The translations under genes and the position numbers were made by a program. A stretch of 64,000 nucleotides of DNA, from the NCBI RefSeq assembly GCF_048128805.1, contig NC_135997.1:27070315-27134314 (forward strand), given 5' to 3'. Under the pieces are notes generated by a model. That model was given only the letters and a program-made list of their open reading frames with translations, was not told the origin of the DNA and ran no database searches. Positions within the stretch are counted from its first letter, which is position 1, and each line of letters begins with the position of its first letter. This stretch comes from Centroberyx gerrardi (Eukaryota > Chordata > Actinopteri > Beryciformes > Berycidae). Positions 12,554 to 26,200 of this stretch are shown piece by piece.

Positions 12554-15500
12554 CGCTGGGCTTCCCTGTCACCCGATTCCAACCCTCCTCTCCTGTTTCC
12601 AGTGGAAACAAGAGGAAGATGTCGGGAGAGAGTTTTTTAGCCAGGTTGCCTCCATTCATGTGTGTGCTATACATGGATACTGATCCCCCCTGGCTCTGGA
12701 AGAACTGCCTATAATTTACATGTAACCAAATCCACATACTTTCCGATTTATTGTGCGGCTGATGAATGGGGGGCAGTGTCCAATTGCTGAGGTTCTGGGG
12801 TTTCTGTGAAAAATAACCCTTGGCCTGGTTAAAATATAATTGCTGTTCTAATATTCTTGATTATGTCTGAGGGTTTAATTCGGAAGTTAATAGTAAGCTA
12901 TACTCGGTGCTGAGCTGCTTGTTTTGAAGCTTTCAGACATTTTTGAGATAACGTGTCGATCTCCTCCGGTAACAATCAGAACATTAACTACAAAATGATC
13001 TTAAAGAATAACTGCTGCTGCTCTAACAATCTGGATCATTTGGGGAGGGCAGAATGGGTTTAATCAGGTCATAAAATAGTTACAGATTTTATTACTGTTA
13101 AGACAAAAGCCAAAGATGGATACTGAGAGAATAATTGTTATATTGTTATTGTTTTATTGGACAGATCATGTCCATGATAGGTGCACAAGTCATTTTCAGC
13201 TCTTTGTTGATAGCTTCGCGGGCCATCTCTCCTCTCAAGATGGTTTATTGCTAACGTAAACTCTGTGATGTATCATTTGACCCCATGTGAATGGGAATGT
13301 TTTCTTTTAAGCAGAGTGTTTTGAAGGCCTCTGAGAAGTTTAGTTTCAAAGTGCCTTCACTTGTCATAACACGATCCAGTGATTTATCAGGGGCTACGTT
13401 CTTTTTTGCCTGTTTGTTTTTTAGTTTCCTTTTTTTTTCCCTTCAACCTTTTGGCTAAAATGTCCCAAAGAGCAGGGTGCTCCCGGAGTCTGGAGCTCCG
13501 GAGCGAGTTTGCTGAGACATTGCTCGCTGGTAGCCTTGGGCTTTGTTTAACCATGCATAATTGAGCCCTCCTCTTGGCTTACTCCCATGGTTGCACCCTT
13601 TTTTCATGAAATGGCCAGGAATGCAAACTACCCCCCTCCACTTCAGCCGGCCTTCCCTGGAGGACCTCAATCAGACAGTCACAAAGTGTACCAGACCTGC
13701 TTATCAGAGGGGGCAAGCCTGGCATGGGCTCAGATTAAACAGCACATGGAGAAACGCACGCACACATGCGCTCACACACACACACAAACGCACAAATTCC
13801 TTATGGTTCTGAGGAAGTCTAGTTTACAGCTTGCTGGATTTTGAAACAGAGGTCAAGCTGACTGAACAACTGTGTTTTGTTAAAAAAAATCTGAGATTTA
13901 TTATTCAATTTGATTCGGATTTCATCCCGTAAGAATGGCCTGTTGGAATAATGTCTTCTTTTTTCCTTCCTGGTGTATACACCAGGGACAGTGGCCTAAA
14001 AGTGGGTTTGAATTCATGGACAGGCTGAGGACATTTTTGACGGGGAAGGTGAAAGAGTAGTGTTTTCCCCGCCCACAACAACTGCTACTGAAGTGCCCTT
14101 GAGCGAGGCACTTAATTCCCAGCCTCTCCAGTGGAGCTGCTCAGTGGCCAAGTCGTACTGGGCAGCTCATCAAGAGTGAACGTATATACCAGTAGGGTGT
14201 TACTGAAAAATAGCATGCATCCTCTGGATAAATAAAATAATAATAATAAATAATAAATACCTCGCCTCGGGTTGGATCGCCCGCTCCTCTGAGCCCACTG
14301 TCTGCCGCAAGGCTGATGACTCATTTCTGTGTTACAGTAACCCAACCTGCTTCTGAAAGCACTGACAGTGGAAGAGAGCTCAGGGGCTCGGATTCCTCAA
14401 ATCTGTTGATGCTGCCAGCTCATTCACCGCCAGCTGCACCTGGCAGGCAGCGGGAATCAGAAAGCTGAAAAATCGTGACTGCTCAGCGCTTTGTGTTAAG
14501 TTTCCAGAGAGTCAGACTTCATTATCAGTAGCTGTGCATTCACGTTGCAAGCTACTCAAGAAAACCACTTCTCAGGAGTCTGCTCATTGTTTACGACCAA
14601 AAAAGCCTCAGCCGATGTCAGCCGCAGTCGCCTCAATTCCTCATTTGTTGGCATGGAAAAGTTGACTGCAGTTGAACTTTTGAGCAGCGTCACCCATCAG
14701 CAGCTAGTTGCGTACTAGCACTGCTATATGTCCCACCTTTTACTGCAGCACCAGTGTCACCAGAGCTACAAATTAGCTCGCTCAGATTGGACATTAAACC
14801 GTAGCATGGCAGTGTGGTTGGTAATGGTGTAAATGCAGAGTAACTTACAAACCTTACATACAGTTATGACCCTGTTGAGATGTGCAGAGGCAGAGTTCAC
14901 CCGCTGTTGCTTTTGACCGTGGTATGGACAAATTTAATGGTGATAGTGGCCCGAAACATTCTGTAGTCATTAGGACGGTGGTGGAAGGTGTATATGTTTA
15001 AGTGTATGCCCACTTATAAAGGATTTTTATATTATGTAATTTAAGAATTTTTCGACATTTAAGAATTTATAGTGCTTACTTGCCTTATTATATACAGTCT
15101 AATTAACAACGTGTCCCTTCACATATGTCTGTGAGACACATAAGTGTACAAATTTCACCAGAATGGTCAGAGTGCAGGAGTAACGGTAGAGGTTCAGTGT
15201 TATGCTCAGGGACACTTAAACAGGACACACTAGCTGTTGTGACCTTATGATTATACAAGTGCATAGTTGTCTATATTGCCTGCCTTTGTGCATTAGGGTT
15301 TGGGACATTTCCACATTTGGAAGTATCCCAACATTTGGAAGCTTCCCATAGGTGAAACTTTGTGTCTTAAAAGCTTAAAAGTATGGACTTTTGGTTCAGG
15401 AAAAACAGTGTGAGATGATTTGATAGAGATGTAACTTGGAAAATAGGGTTAGGGTAAGATATGAACCATGTCTTTCCAATGATACAGTTCTCTACAAATC

Positions 15501-18500
15501 TCTACACATGCGTGTAGAGATTTGTAAGGCTCCTGAAAGTGTAGTGTCCCATGCACAGCTGTAGCTCCTAAAGATGCTGGCAAAGTGCAGCAAAACAATG
15601 TCCATAAAAACTGTGGGTTTGCCCCACACTTAACCACTCATAGACCATCTTGTTTCAATTATTTATGCTCATAATGTAAGAAAACACATCTGAAGCAAAA
15701 GAAATGAAAAATTGGAGTAGTAGTAAAGTTGATTTAGGCTGCCGTGAAGCTGCAAATAGATATTAGTAATCTAGTGGGCATATTAAAGGGTGTGGGGGAT
15801 GGATGTGGACCGCAGGCCACCAGATGCACACCATCATTGAACTTGAGGTTTAGAGAGTTCTTCCCTATTGAATGTTTGCAAGGATAATTCTCAGAAGCTT
15901 GCTAGCTTTAGATCCCTCAATCAGAGAGAGATGAGATCAGATTCTGAAATTTTATTTCCCATCTACAAGTCAAACTCTTCAATAACATATGTGAGTCTAA
16001 CCCAAATTTAGCTGGTCAAAATAATCTCTGATTTTATGGACTATGGATCAGTCTCCTTCCATTCATTTGTCTGTCACACACGATATCTCAGACACTGCTG
16101 ATCTGATTTTGACAAAACGTGGGGGGAAATGATTCATCTCACTGCTGCATTCCAGCATTCAAAATTACACTAATTGGCCCAAGGGGGAACTATAATTACA
16201 GATCAAAACAAGGTGACATATTTGTTACTGATTGGCCCAGGGAAGGACTGCATCATTCATTAAAGCCGACAAGCTTACTGCTGCCATGTTGTACCTTTAA
16301 CTGCTGGGTTTGCACCAAGACAGACTCTTGTTGAGACAGCAGGCCTGCACATGCTCACCCTGCCATGGTTAAAAAAACCCACAAAAAAAAACATTTGAAG
16401 TTCCCATCTGAGTGAATCACCACCTCCATCTATCCATCCATCCATCTATCCATGCAGCCCCTTCACAGCCCGGAGCTGTGGCTCTGGCTCCCTGGCCTCC
16501 CCCTGCCTCCTCCCCCTCCCTCCTCTCCCCCTCTCTCCCCTCTCTGCTCCTCACACAGCCAGCAGGTGATAAAAGCCCACTTGTTCTGGGAGAGGAGCGA
16601 GGGAGGAGAGAGGAGGACAGGGAGAGGATCATGGAACCTGAGCAATGCCTCCCACCAGAAAGAGCAATACATCTTAATAGCTTAGTTTATTTGTTAGGTG
16701 ACAAAACTTAGAAGTAAAGTGATAAAAAAACAAAGCTTTAAAATACAATAAGAAAAAACAGAATACATTGTATTTTGAACACATGGTTATTTTGGCATGA
16801 TGAATGATAAAGTCTAAATTGAATTAATTGAAGTCGAAATTGGGAAAATTAAAAGAATATTGAGCCTCATTCACAAAACGTGTATGATCCGATTTGATCT
16901 CAAAGTGTAATAACAAATGCAAGCTAAACTAACTATGGTCTCAAGGCTAACTAGTTTGTCTCTAGCTGATAGAGGTTATTACATGACTACATGGCTGATG
17001 ACACCCCTAACCGGCCCTCAGATCCCTCAGGAGCGATCATATAATTACCATCATGTGCGCACTCGCTCCGCCACAGAGTGCAGTATTGGTGTGCTGACAG
17101 GCTGTTGGATGAGCTTGGACACTGCGGGCGGAAAGAACTACAGTCAGAATCAACAACATCTGGCCGTCCTGCTGGCTCAGTGGGCTAGGGCGTGTACCAT
17201 GTAAATGTGACGTCCTGGGTTCAAATCCGGTCCGGGACCTTTGTCGCATGCCCCCCCACCCCAGTCTTTCCTGTCTCTTTCTACTTTTATCTGTTAAATA
17301 AAGGCGAACATTTGGGTCTGTTCGCCATGGTTTCTCAGCCTTTCCATTAGTGCTTTCTATTTGCTCACGACACTTCAGTCAGCATGCCTTTTACGGAGTT
17401 GCCAGGGCATCTACCTATGCTAATCAACATTAACAGGCACATGCATCCAGTTTGCAAACAATTGGCATTCATCATCAGATACCCTTGAGGGTACACACAA
17501 ATTGCGGGGTTGCGCATGTTTCATGAATCCCACATTGGTTTTCGAAGGCATTAAGTAAGAAGAATCTAATAAATTTTGTGAATACGGCCCACTGACTTTT
17601 CATTCTCTCATTCTTCAGCTTGTCTTCAGTTTCAGTCTTGTGTTATTGTGCTGTGTTTTGAATAGTTTCCTCTTGCCATGAGCCATGCTGTTAAATGTCA
17701 GAATGGTAGCAGCAGGATTTTATAAAGCATGTTGTTGGTATTTTCACAGAAGAATTGGTTTCTAAAACTCGCTGTTGGTATTTTCACAGCATACAGCAGG
17801 CCTGGGTTCAGGCTGTCAGTTGGACAGTGCAGCTGGTTAGATGTGACTCAATCTGACTTCAACCTGAAAGCATAGGCAGGGATGTGATTGCCTATGGGTG
17901 TTAGACACAACCATCTTTCATTTTTAATGTGAGATTGAAGTTTTCTCAACTCATCACAGTGCTGCAAGGCACAACAACATAATGTCAACAACATTTTGGA
18001 TCCAGTCAGTTAGTTCTGTCCAGTTCTCTCTGAGAACAAATACAACTTAATAAGGGTTTTCCGGATTTGTACACTTAAAACTTTGGATGTGAAATGACCA
18101 ATTTTTCTGCAAAGCTTTGGGAAAGTTAGTTGGGAGAAAAGAACTGCTGTTTTATATCAAAATCTTGAAATCAGGAGGATGCAGGATGACAATTCAAAGC
18201 TGGAATCATAACTCAGGACCTACTTTACTTCTGATTTTCACCTACCGTACACTCCTTATTGCCTTGGTAATTTAGAGCCAAATGGAGTGACAGATGAATC
18301 CTCACAAAGATACACTGAAATGCAAAAAACCTTGAAAGAACCTAAAGATTCAAGTGATGTTTATTGGTTTCAGATATGTTGATGTCATCACACAGTAAGA
18401 TTTTTTTATATTTTTTTTAAAACCAGAAATGACTTCCTAATTGTATAATCCTAATGTCGCCAAATACTTTTGGCATCCTGAAGTTGGGGTCATGTACAAA

Positions 18501-21500
18501 AGGGCTGCAGCTCTTTGCCTATTTATCTGATGTGCCTGAACATACCCTCAAATTAAAGCAGACAGTCTACACTTAGACCTCACTGTCATCATGTCTAAAG
18601 TAATAAGCTGGAGCCAAAACATCAAAAAGTCTGTCGCTGTCTATGTTGTGGCTCCAGGGACTGTGGATCACTGGGATGAAATCACTGGATCGCTGTACAC
18701 TGAGCTCACTGTGCTGTTTGTCTCATGTGGGCTGGAGAATCAGGCACGCTTCTCTGATATGTCCAGATGCTGCTGAAGTGATCCGCTGTGCCCGCCTGCA
18801 TGCCAAATGTAGTGGCAGTCAGAGTTGGATGGTCTCGTACAGTAGCTCCCAGGGAAAAAAAAGAACAGAGAAGCACCATCCCAGCCCCCTTGGAACAGGA
18901 GGTCTGGAAATGTCACTGCTGCAACGCATAAATCTCCACCTGTCATTCTGCCTGGATTTGAAAACATGCCGGTGTGTGTAGGCCCGCAACTGAATGTAGA
19001 AGTTGGCTCACACAAAAAATTCAGATATTTCAGAATGCAAAAATGCATTAAAAAAATTATAAAGTGCAAAGTGCTCAGGTGAAAAGACAGTTGTACACGA
19101 TTTCATCACACCTTGATCAAAAGACATGGGACTGGAAGACTGAATGACTTTCAACAGACTTGTATCTGCTTTAATTGATCTTCAAGAAAAGATTGAGAGG
19201 GCATTCTTTACTGTGATTATGGGTACTTAAGCATTGCCTTCATGCCCATGATAACAATAAAGCATGCTCTCTAGGGTGTTATTTATATATTGAAGGGTTA
19301 CATCCGGAGCTGAGAAATTCCCATTACTTAACAATGCATGCCTGTGAAACACAGACTCTACAAAACACTTGAGTCATGGGAAACGAAAGTCAGAAAAACG
19401 TTGAGAAAAAAAAAAAAACCTCAAGCTCAAAAGTATTTGGAGTGTAAAATCCCAATCCGGGAGCCATTTAGTCCCGAACCCCATGGAAAATGCCACATGT
19501 CCCACAGTGCTCAGAGGCTTTGAGCTGAGGAGGAGGAGACCCATAGAAATTAAATTAATAGAAATCACACTCCCTGGGTGTATCACGGAAATCTCATTCC
19601 ATACAGGTTAAGATGACTACCTTGAAAATGTGCTAATTTTGTCATGGAAACAAGTGCATTACAGTGTTTCATGTGTGGACAGTGCATGAGACTCAAAAAC
19701 ACGGCACGTTCAACACAACCACCAGAGGAATGCTCAGCCAAATGATGCCTTTGCCATGGTAACACATCGGCCCTCTTGCACCAGACCAACGCTCATTTCC
19801 GTGACAACATTATCATTTACATGGTAGGCATTTGGAGCAACTTACAAGTGGAATCAGTAGAATAAGCTTCAATTCCTAAATCACCAAAAGTCACAGCCAA
19901 TCAAAATGAAGGCGTGGAAAGGTCCTAAAGCAGTGGGCCTTTCTTTACAGTATTCCTGTGACCATAGAACGATCATATAAGAGTGTGTAGAGTGGGTAAA
20001 GAAATAGAATAGGAGGTAACAAGAGAGACAGAAGGGATTACTACAGAGTGAGAGGGGAAAATCCTTCATCATTATACATCATTATAAATCATCCAAATGA
20101 CCATTCACAGGGTATCTGCAGATCCTTAAAAAGTCTGAAAAAGTCTTAAATTATATAAATTTAGGGCCTTAAAACATTTAAATGTCTTAAATACAGCAAT
20201 TATAGGTCTTAATTTTCACTTGAGACAGAGTTGGAAAGTGAGACAAATGAGGCAAATGCGTTGTGAAGTTTCACCAAATAGTGTGAATGGGACCGGCAGG
20301 TTGTATTGTCTTATGTTGTATTACGTTGCTTGCACTTCCAGTCAGTCACATTTAGTCTACTCTTAGATTAATACAGGACAGGGTTAACATAATATGGCAA
20401 ACATGTTTTGTTTTCACCACATCAGCTTTAATAAATACAGTTGGACATCATGTCGCTAAACATTCCTGGTGTCCTTTTTCTTATACAGATGATTTATAGT
20501 TTCAGACCTTTCATTAGCTATATTCAGTTGAACAAATTCTGTTTTTGCCCGCTTGTTTGTTTCTTTGTTTGTTGTTAGATTGGTTTTTAATGGAATTCCA
20601 GGAAGCATTTAAAAGTTCTTAAAAAGTTTACTTAAGACTGTTGATTGGAAATGGGACGGCCGGTTCTATCAGTTCTAGTGCTATGAGGAGGTCCAACCCT
20701 CTGCAGCGCTGTCTGGTGACAAAGGGCCAGAGGAGAGAGGGAGGCATGGAGCCCTCCCCCTCCTCTCCGTGAGGGAACCAGGGAGAGGGGGGGTGTTGGA
20801 GGGGTGCGGGGGGTTGAATGGGACCAGCTAGTGACCTCAGGCAGAAAGAATGTCCCCGTTTGCTCAGTCGGCCCGCTCCCCTAGCAGCGCACCACACAGT
20901 CATCAGCACAGGGGCCTTTGTGTTCACCTTCTAGACCCCAATCTCCAGAGCAGAGGCCATAGACGAGCACACAGAAACACCTCCCAGCCCCTGCTGCTGC
21001 GTTCCTCACAGAGTCTCATGGTTTCTACAAGTTAAGTCGCTCGAAAGTGTTGGTTTCTACAAGTTAAGTCTCCCCAGAGTGGCTTCACTTCATGCTCTTC
21101 CTCAATCCTGAGAAGATGCTTTTCTCCCTGCGCCAAACTATCCAAAATGCTAATTGCTCCTCAGTCTCAAAGTCTTAAAAGTCTCACCTATTGTGTGGAC
21201 AGCATTCCTCGGCTGCTCCAGCCATTTATGTGGGTGTTAATGTATTGCCATCTCCCAGCATTGTGACACTGTGTGCGTGTGAAATACAGCGATTGCATAA
21301 ATTTCGGTGTTAAAAAGAGAGAGGGGGGGCATGTCTTTCCCATGCCGGGACGCCCATAAAATCAATGGCGGTTCGGGACGACAATTAAATCTGACTAATC
21401 CACCAGATTTATGAGATCCGTGTGCTTCGTCTGCCAGGCCCGGGTGAAGTCATCGCACTGCCAGAGAGACACCGCTGCTGTTAAATGAATTTGAATGGGC

Positions 21501-23144
21501 AAGCTCTGAGGGACGCATCGCAGGGGGCTGCAGAAGCCAGGCGGCAGGAGAATTTCCCTTTAGCTTGGATTCAGACTGGGGCTCTGATGAATGAAGGCTC
21601 ACCCAGAGGAATTTAGCCTTCGTTCTTTGAGCTGGACGCTCAAAATGCTGACCTTGGGGAGGACCCGCTGTGGCGTACGCATGTGTCTGTGGCTGTATAG
21701 TGCGTGGTGTGTTCATGCCTGTGTCAAACTTGGGGAGATCCTCTGTCCGGCCGGCTATTGTCGGCCTGTGTGTGAGCGGTGCACAAAGGCAGGGATGGGA
21801 AGAGGAGGTAGAGATGAGGAGGGGGGAGTTTGCGGTTTGGACAGCAGCTTGTGCCTGCTGTATTGATTGTTTACGGGTTGTGAGTGGAATCCTGTTGGGA
21901 TCAATGGATGAAGTAATTAAACGGAGGCACCGACAGAGTGTCACTCACACTCAGACAGCCATCTGCTCTGCACTGACCTCCTGCTGCGCTCTGCTGTTTT
22001 GGCTTTAATGATAGAGATTGAGGAAAAGGCATATTGATGACTTGCATTCTGAGAAGTCACATTAGTTGTGAGTTTTATTCTAAGATGATGTAGCCGTCAA
22101 TTGGAAGCGTGATCCCTACATTGACGAAATGATTTTTGATATGACAGTTAAAGTCACTATGGATTTGTTAATGAAATTATTATTTTTCTTTTCTCAAAAT
22201 GGGATATATATAGCATCTTGGAATGAACCCCTTCATTTGCACTTCTCCCAATGTTCAGATGTCTGTTCAGTATGCTGTTTTAGATGTCTTGCTGTCGTCA
22301 GTGTTTGAGTTTGTATTTTCCACCCAGTAAAACCAAGATAATTTCATTTATCATCATACTTTTTTATCAGATTTATAATACTCTGACTGAAGACCACAAA
22401 GTTTACACCAATCATTAGTCCATCCTGGAATGTGTGATTTTGACCAATTATGATAATTTTCAGCACATTGAATGCAGAAAACATCACAGGGAGCCCAATT
22501 TTCATAGATAGCCACCCTTTCACAACAATAAGCAGTGCAACCATAGCACTTGTCCCTCTTGACAAGCAGCTATTACAGCTTTGTCCTTTTGCCTCTCTCT
22601 CACAATTTTCCAAGTGTCACGCTTTTCTAAAAAGGTTATTTTTATAGCCTTTCTGCTTTATTAAACAGCACAGAGTGGAGAGAAGGGAAAGGCAGGAGGG
22701 AAGATGGAGGGGAGAACATGCAACACAACGCATGTGTCTGATTTAAACCCGTGATGTCACGACTACACAGTATGAGCCACCAGGGCACTGCCAATCCTCA
22801 TAGATTTTAGTTCAAAATAAACACAGAAAACATTCTGGGATTTTTGGGGCGCCGAACTCCCATCGATTTCCAGTGAACATTTTAGTTTTCTTTCTCCTCC
22901 TACCTCCTGCCCATTGTTTTTCAGAATATCTGCCTCAGTATCGAGCATTTCTGTCGCATTAGATGAGCTCCTGAATTCCTGGACAGACTAAAATATGTAG
23001 ATTTCATTTTTTTCTTTTGTTTCTTTTCAGGGAGGAGGCTGAGAGGGAAGGCTTTCTACAATGTCAATGGCAAGGTCTATTGTGAGGAGGATTTCCTGGT
23101 AAGTAGTGTGTGTGAATGCATGTCTCAGTGTGTCTATCTCCTCC

Positions 23145-23202
<58 letters not shown>

Positions 23203-26200
23203 ATCATTGATTTGCGCAGTGATGAGTAGAGCAGCTGATAGCTCCATATCCATTACCCCATGGTGAGGTGATGGAGGAGGAGAGCCTGGGATTGGGATCT
23301 TAGGCCACGTTCTAGAAACCTCCAGAGGAAACAGACGTTGCAGCTACAATTAGAGTGGAGCACCACCCCTCCAATTCACACTAATTTCCCCAAATTTCCC
23401 TGAGGAGGTCAATTACCCCACGAGCTGCTCCCCAGCACTTACAATTAAAGAGTGGGAGGAGGGCTGTTGGACAGCTGCAGCTCTCAGGCTCCTGGTCCAT
23501 CTGCATCAGGTAAACTGGGCGGACGGAGAGCCTGCTCTCATGGTGCCTGCAATTGCTGTCGGAAATATTGTAATTACGAGTTCAATGTACATGAACCCAA
23601 CAAAGTGGTAATTGTGCGAGGGAAAGCCTGAATTTTCTGAATTGCGTTGTCTAGTTGTCGTGTTGTTGAGTGATGCTGTCCACATGCCAACAAGTCTGGA
23701 GGAGCAAATACTAGCGATGTACAGCATCACCTAGTAGCTAAAAGCCAAATTAAAACATCAGTTGCATGCCTGAAACAACATAACAGCTTGATGCTTGATT
23801 TCCAAAATATCACAAGAAACTAGTGTTGTTATGCCTTCTATTTTGTTATTTTACGACCGAGAACACTTGAATATGACAGTTCAGGATGACTTCCAAATTT
23901 GGAAGTAGGCTCTTACAAGGAGCACTTGTAATGTAAACAACATTATGATCAACATGGAATGTCAGTCAATCCCTATAGATGGCCTCAACTGCTGTCGGCA
24001 TTGCCTGTTTGGAGGCCACTTGTGCATATGGTTTAACCTGTTGATTTAGAAAATGCTCTTTGAGAAAATTACAATCGCTGCCACTTAGCGGTACAGATTG
24101 ATCCTGGCGTTCAGATGAAGGGATGAGACTAAGCCTCTCCGCCTCCCTCATCCGGCTGGGTCTTGACAAGCCTGGCTTGTCACACTGGGGGGTTTGGGGT
24201 GTGGGGGGTGTCGGGAGGGGGGTGGGGGGGGTGGGGGCAGATGGTAGGTCTGGAGCGGAGAGGGCAGGGCAGGGGGCAGGCTGGCGGACCCACAGCCCGT
24301 CAACACCCACCTCCACCTGCTAGCCTGGCCCCCTCCACCGCCTCACCCCCCAGCCCCCTATGTCATCAGGTCACGACCCCCAGGGGCATGTGAGCTGCAG
24401 ATGGTCACCTTCGTTATCCGCCTGGGGTCCGGGTTTAAGGGGGAAGAGCTATTGACATGATGTAGGGCGTTTTACTTCCTGTAACATGCACAAGGCACTT
24501 AAGCCCCAGCTGCTCCAGTGAAGCCGCTCAGTGCCCAACAATAGAAGACTGGTTGTACTGGGAAGCTCCTAGGTGTGAATGTATGGAACTGTATGGATGT
24601 GTGATGGAGGGCAGCGCAGAAAACAGCACCCCAGCACAACCCTTCCCCAGATCAAGGTTAAAAAAATGCATTATGTATTAGGTGGGGTACAACTGTTCGC
24701 TGGTGCCTTATGGGACGTGTCAGCTGGGAGACAAAGAACTATAAAGCAAGCCCTTTTGATGTCAACTTAAAGAGAGCAGCAGCACCCCCTATAGATAACT
24801 CCCAGACTGAAAGTATGTGTTAGTTCATGCACTGGGTGTGTAGCATTAAAGGTCCTGCTGATAGCGGTCGCTAGTCATGATTGAGTTGTCTCACACATTC
24901 TCTCCCACAATAGCGACGGCAACACATATCCCGTAAACCCATAATTCTCTGCTGGCGATAATAAATCCTGTGTTTTATCTCTCCCACAGTACTCTGGTTT
25001 TCAGCAGACGGCTGAGAAGTGCTTTGTGTGCGGTCACCTTATCATGGAGATGGTAAGAGCCTTATCAAAGAGAATGCATAAGGCAGAGAGTCCACAGGCA
25101 TGATGGGACTGGGGAATTTTTGTAGTGCTGCTTATAGTTCAGAAGTACATAACTGCACTGTGTACTTGATCCATAACCTCATCAATGAATGTTTCTAATT
25201 TCCCTTATCCGTTTGATGCATAAATATGTTTTGCATGTTTAGCAGACCAAGTAGTGTGATACTGTGATGCTGTGATATTTTGCAGCCCAAGCTTGCATCC
25301 CGACTTTGCATATTAAACTTTTAAATCTTGTCCCTCACTATCTTGGGCCTTATTCAGTACAACAGCCTGCTCGATAACAAGACTGTCAGTGCTGTCGAAC
25401 GCTTCTCCTCTCGACATCCTCTTGAAACAGTGCATCTGCTCTTCTTGATACATGACATCACACCACCCTAGTTGTGTTTCTGTTTTTATCTGGACTTTTA
25501 GAAGCCTCCCTGATGGCAGCCTGTGGGGTGATACGGAATGGCCTCACTCCCAAGTCTTACCGTTATCGTGTGTGTTTTATGTGTGTGTGTGTGCGTGGGT
25601 GTCTAGATCCTCCAGGCGCTGGGCAAGTCCTACCATCCCGGCTGTTTTCGCTGTGTGGTGTGTAAGGAGGGCCTGGATGGCGTGCCTTTCACCGTGGACG
25701 TCGAGAACAATATCTACTGTGTCAAAGACTACCACACGTAAGGAGAATATAATCTGTGCTTAGTATAATGATAAGAAGTGATAGCTGCGTGAAAAAATGT
25801 GGCCTTGAATTTGCAAATCAGCTATTCAGCAAAACAGATGTAACATTTAACATAGTTACTGGCAAGTGTTAGTCATGGAAGTTGCACAACATATTATGGT
25901 ATCCACTGTACTGACTGTAATTCGACCACTGTTACTGTCTAGTTCAGTGGTTCTCAACGTGGGGTCCGGGGACCACCAGGGGTCCTTGAGGGGGAGCCAG
26001 GGGGTCCCTAGCAAATTGATGAATCGTTAAACTTCAGCATTATTTCATTTACAAGAAGTTAACATAATTAGAGAATGTAGAAGAATGACTATTTTGGTCA
26101 TAGCTTCACTGTTATCTCTCTACCTACAATACAGATAGTTATGGAATTCTGGACAAAATCAAATCTAACAATAAAAATATTCAGATTTGGGTCAGAGAGA

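Larger units (their letters stand above)
10995..23030 (+). other. wtip: wtip intron 2 (12 kb)
   Basis: The donor GTAAGT and acceptor TTTTCAG flank exons that join in phase 1. No coding exon was found inside. Contents seen: a 15-base direct duplication just after the donor (about 11011-11042), a hairpin-forming inverted repeat (about 11320-11585), a TG microsatellite (12520-12551), a SINE copy (13985-14262), a perfect short hairpin (15494-15525), tRNA-type SINEs of a second family (about 17175-17305 and, reversed, 22630-22800), a transposon-like piece near 18470 and a repeat near 20108-20640. Confidence 0.85.
23099..24989 (+). other. wtip: wtip intron 3
   Basis: This phase 0 intron runs from GTAAGT to CCCACAG. 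It contains a long GT microsatellite close to the donor, a G-rich block near 24180-24260 and a truncated SINE near 24475-24605. No coding exon was seen. Confidence 0.85.

Noticed and set aside
18591..18776. 61-residue frame MSKVISWSQ...
   Set aside because: It is short and next to transposon-like sequence. No transposase motif is visible.
21450..21944. 164-residue minus-strand frame in wtip intron 2
   Set aside because: No recognisable family. The sequence looks like ordinary GC-richer intronic DNA.
23148..23200. CRISPR-like regular repeats
   Set aside because: These and the other regular arrays are dinucleotide microsatellites in a vertebrate genome.
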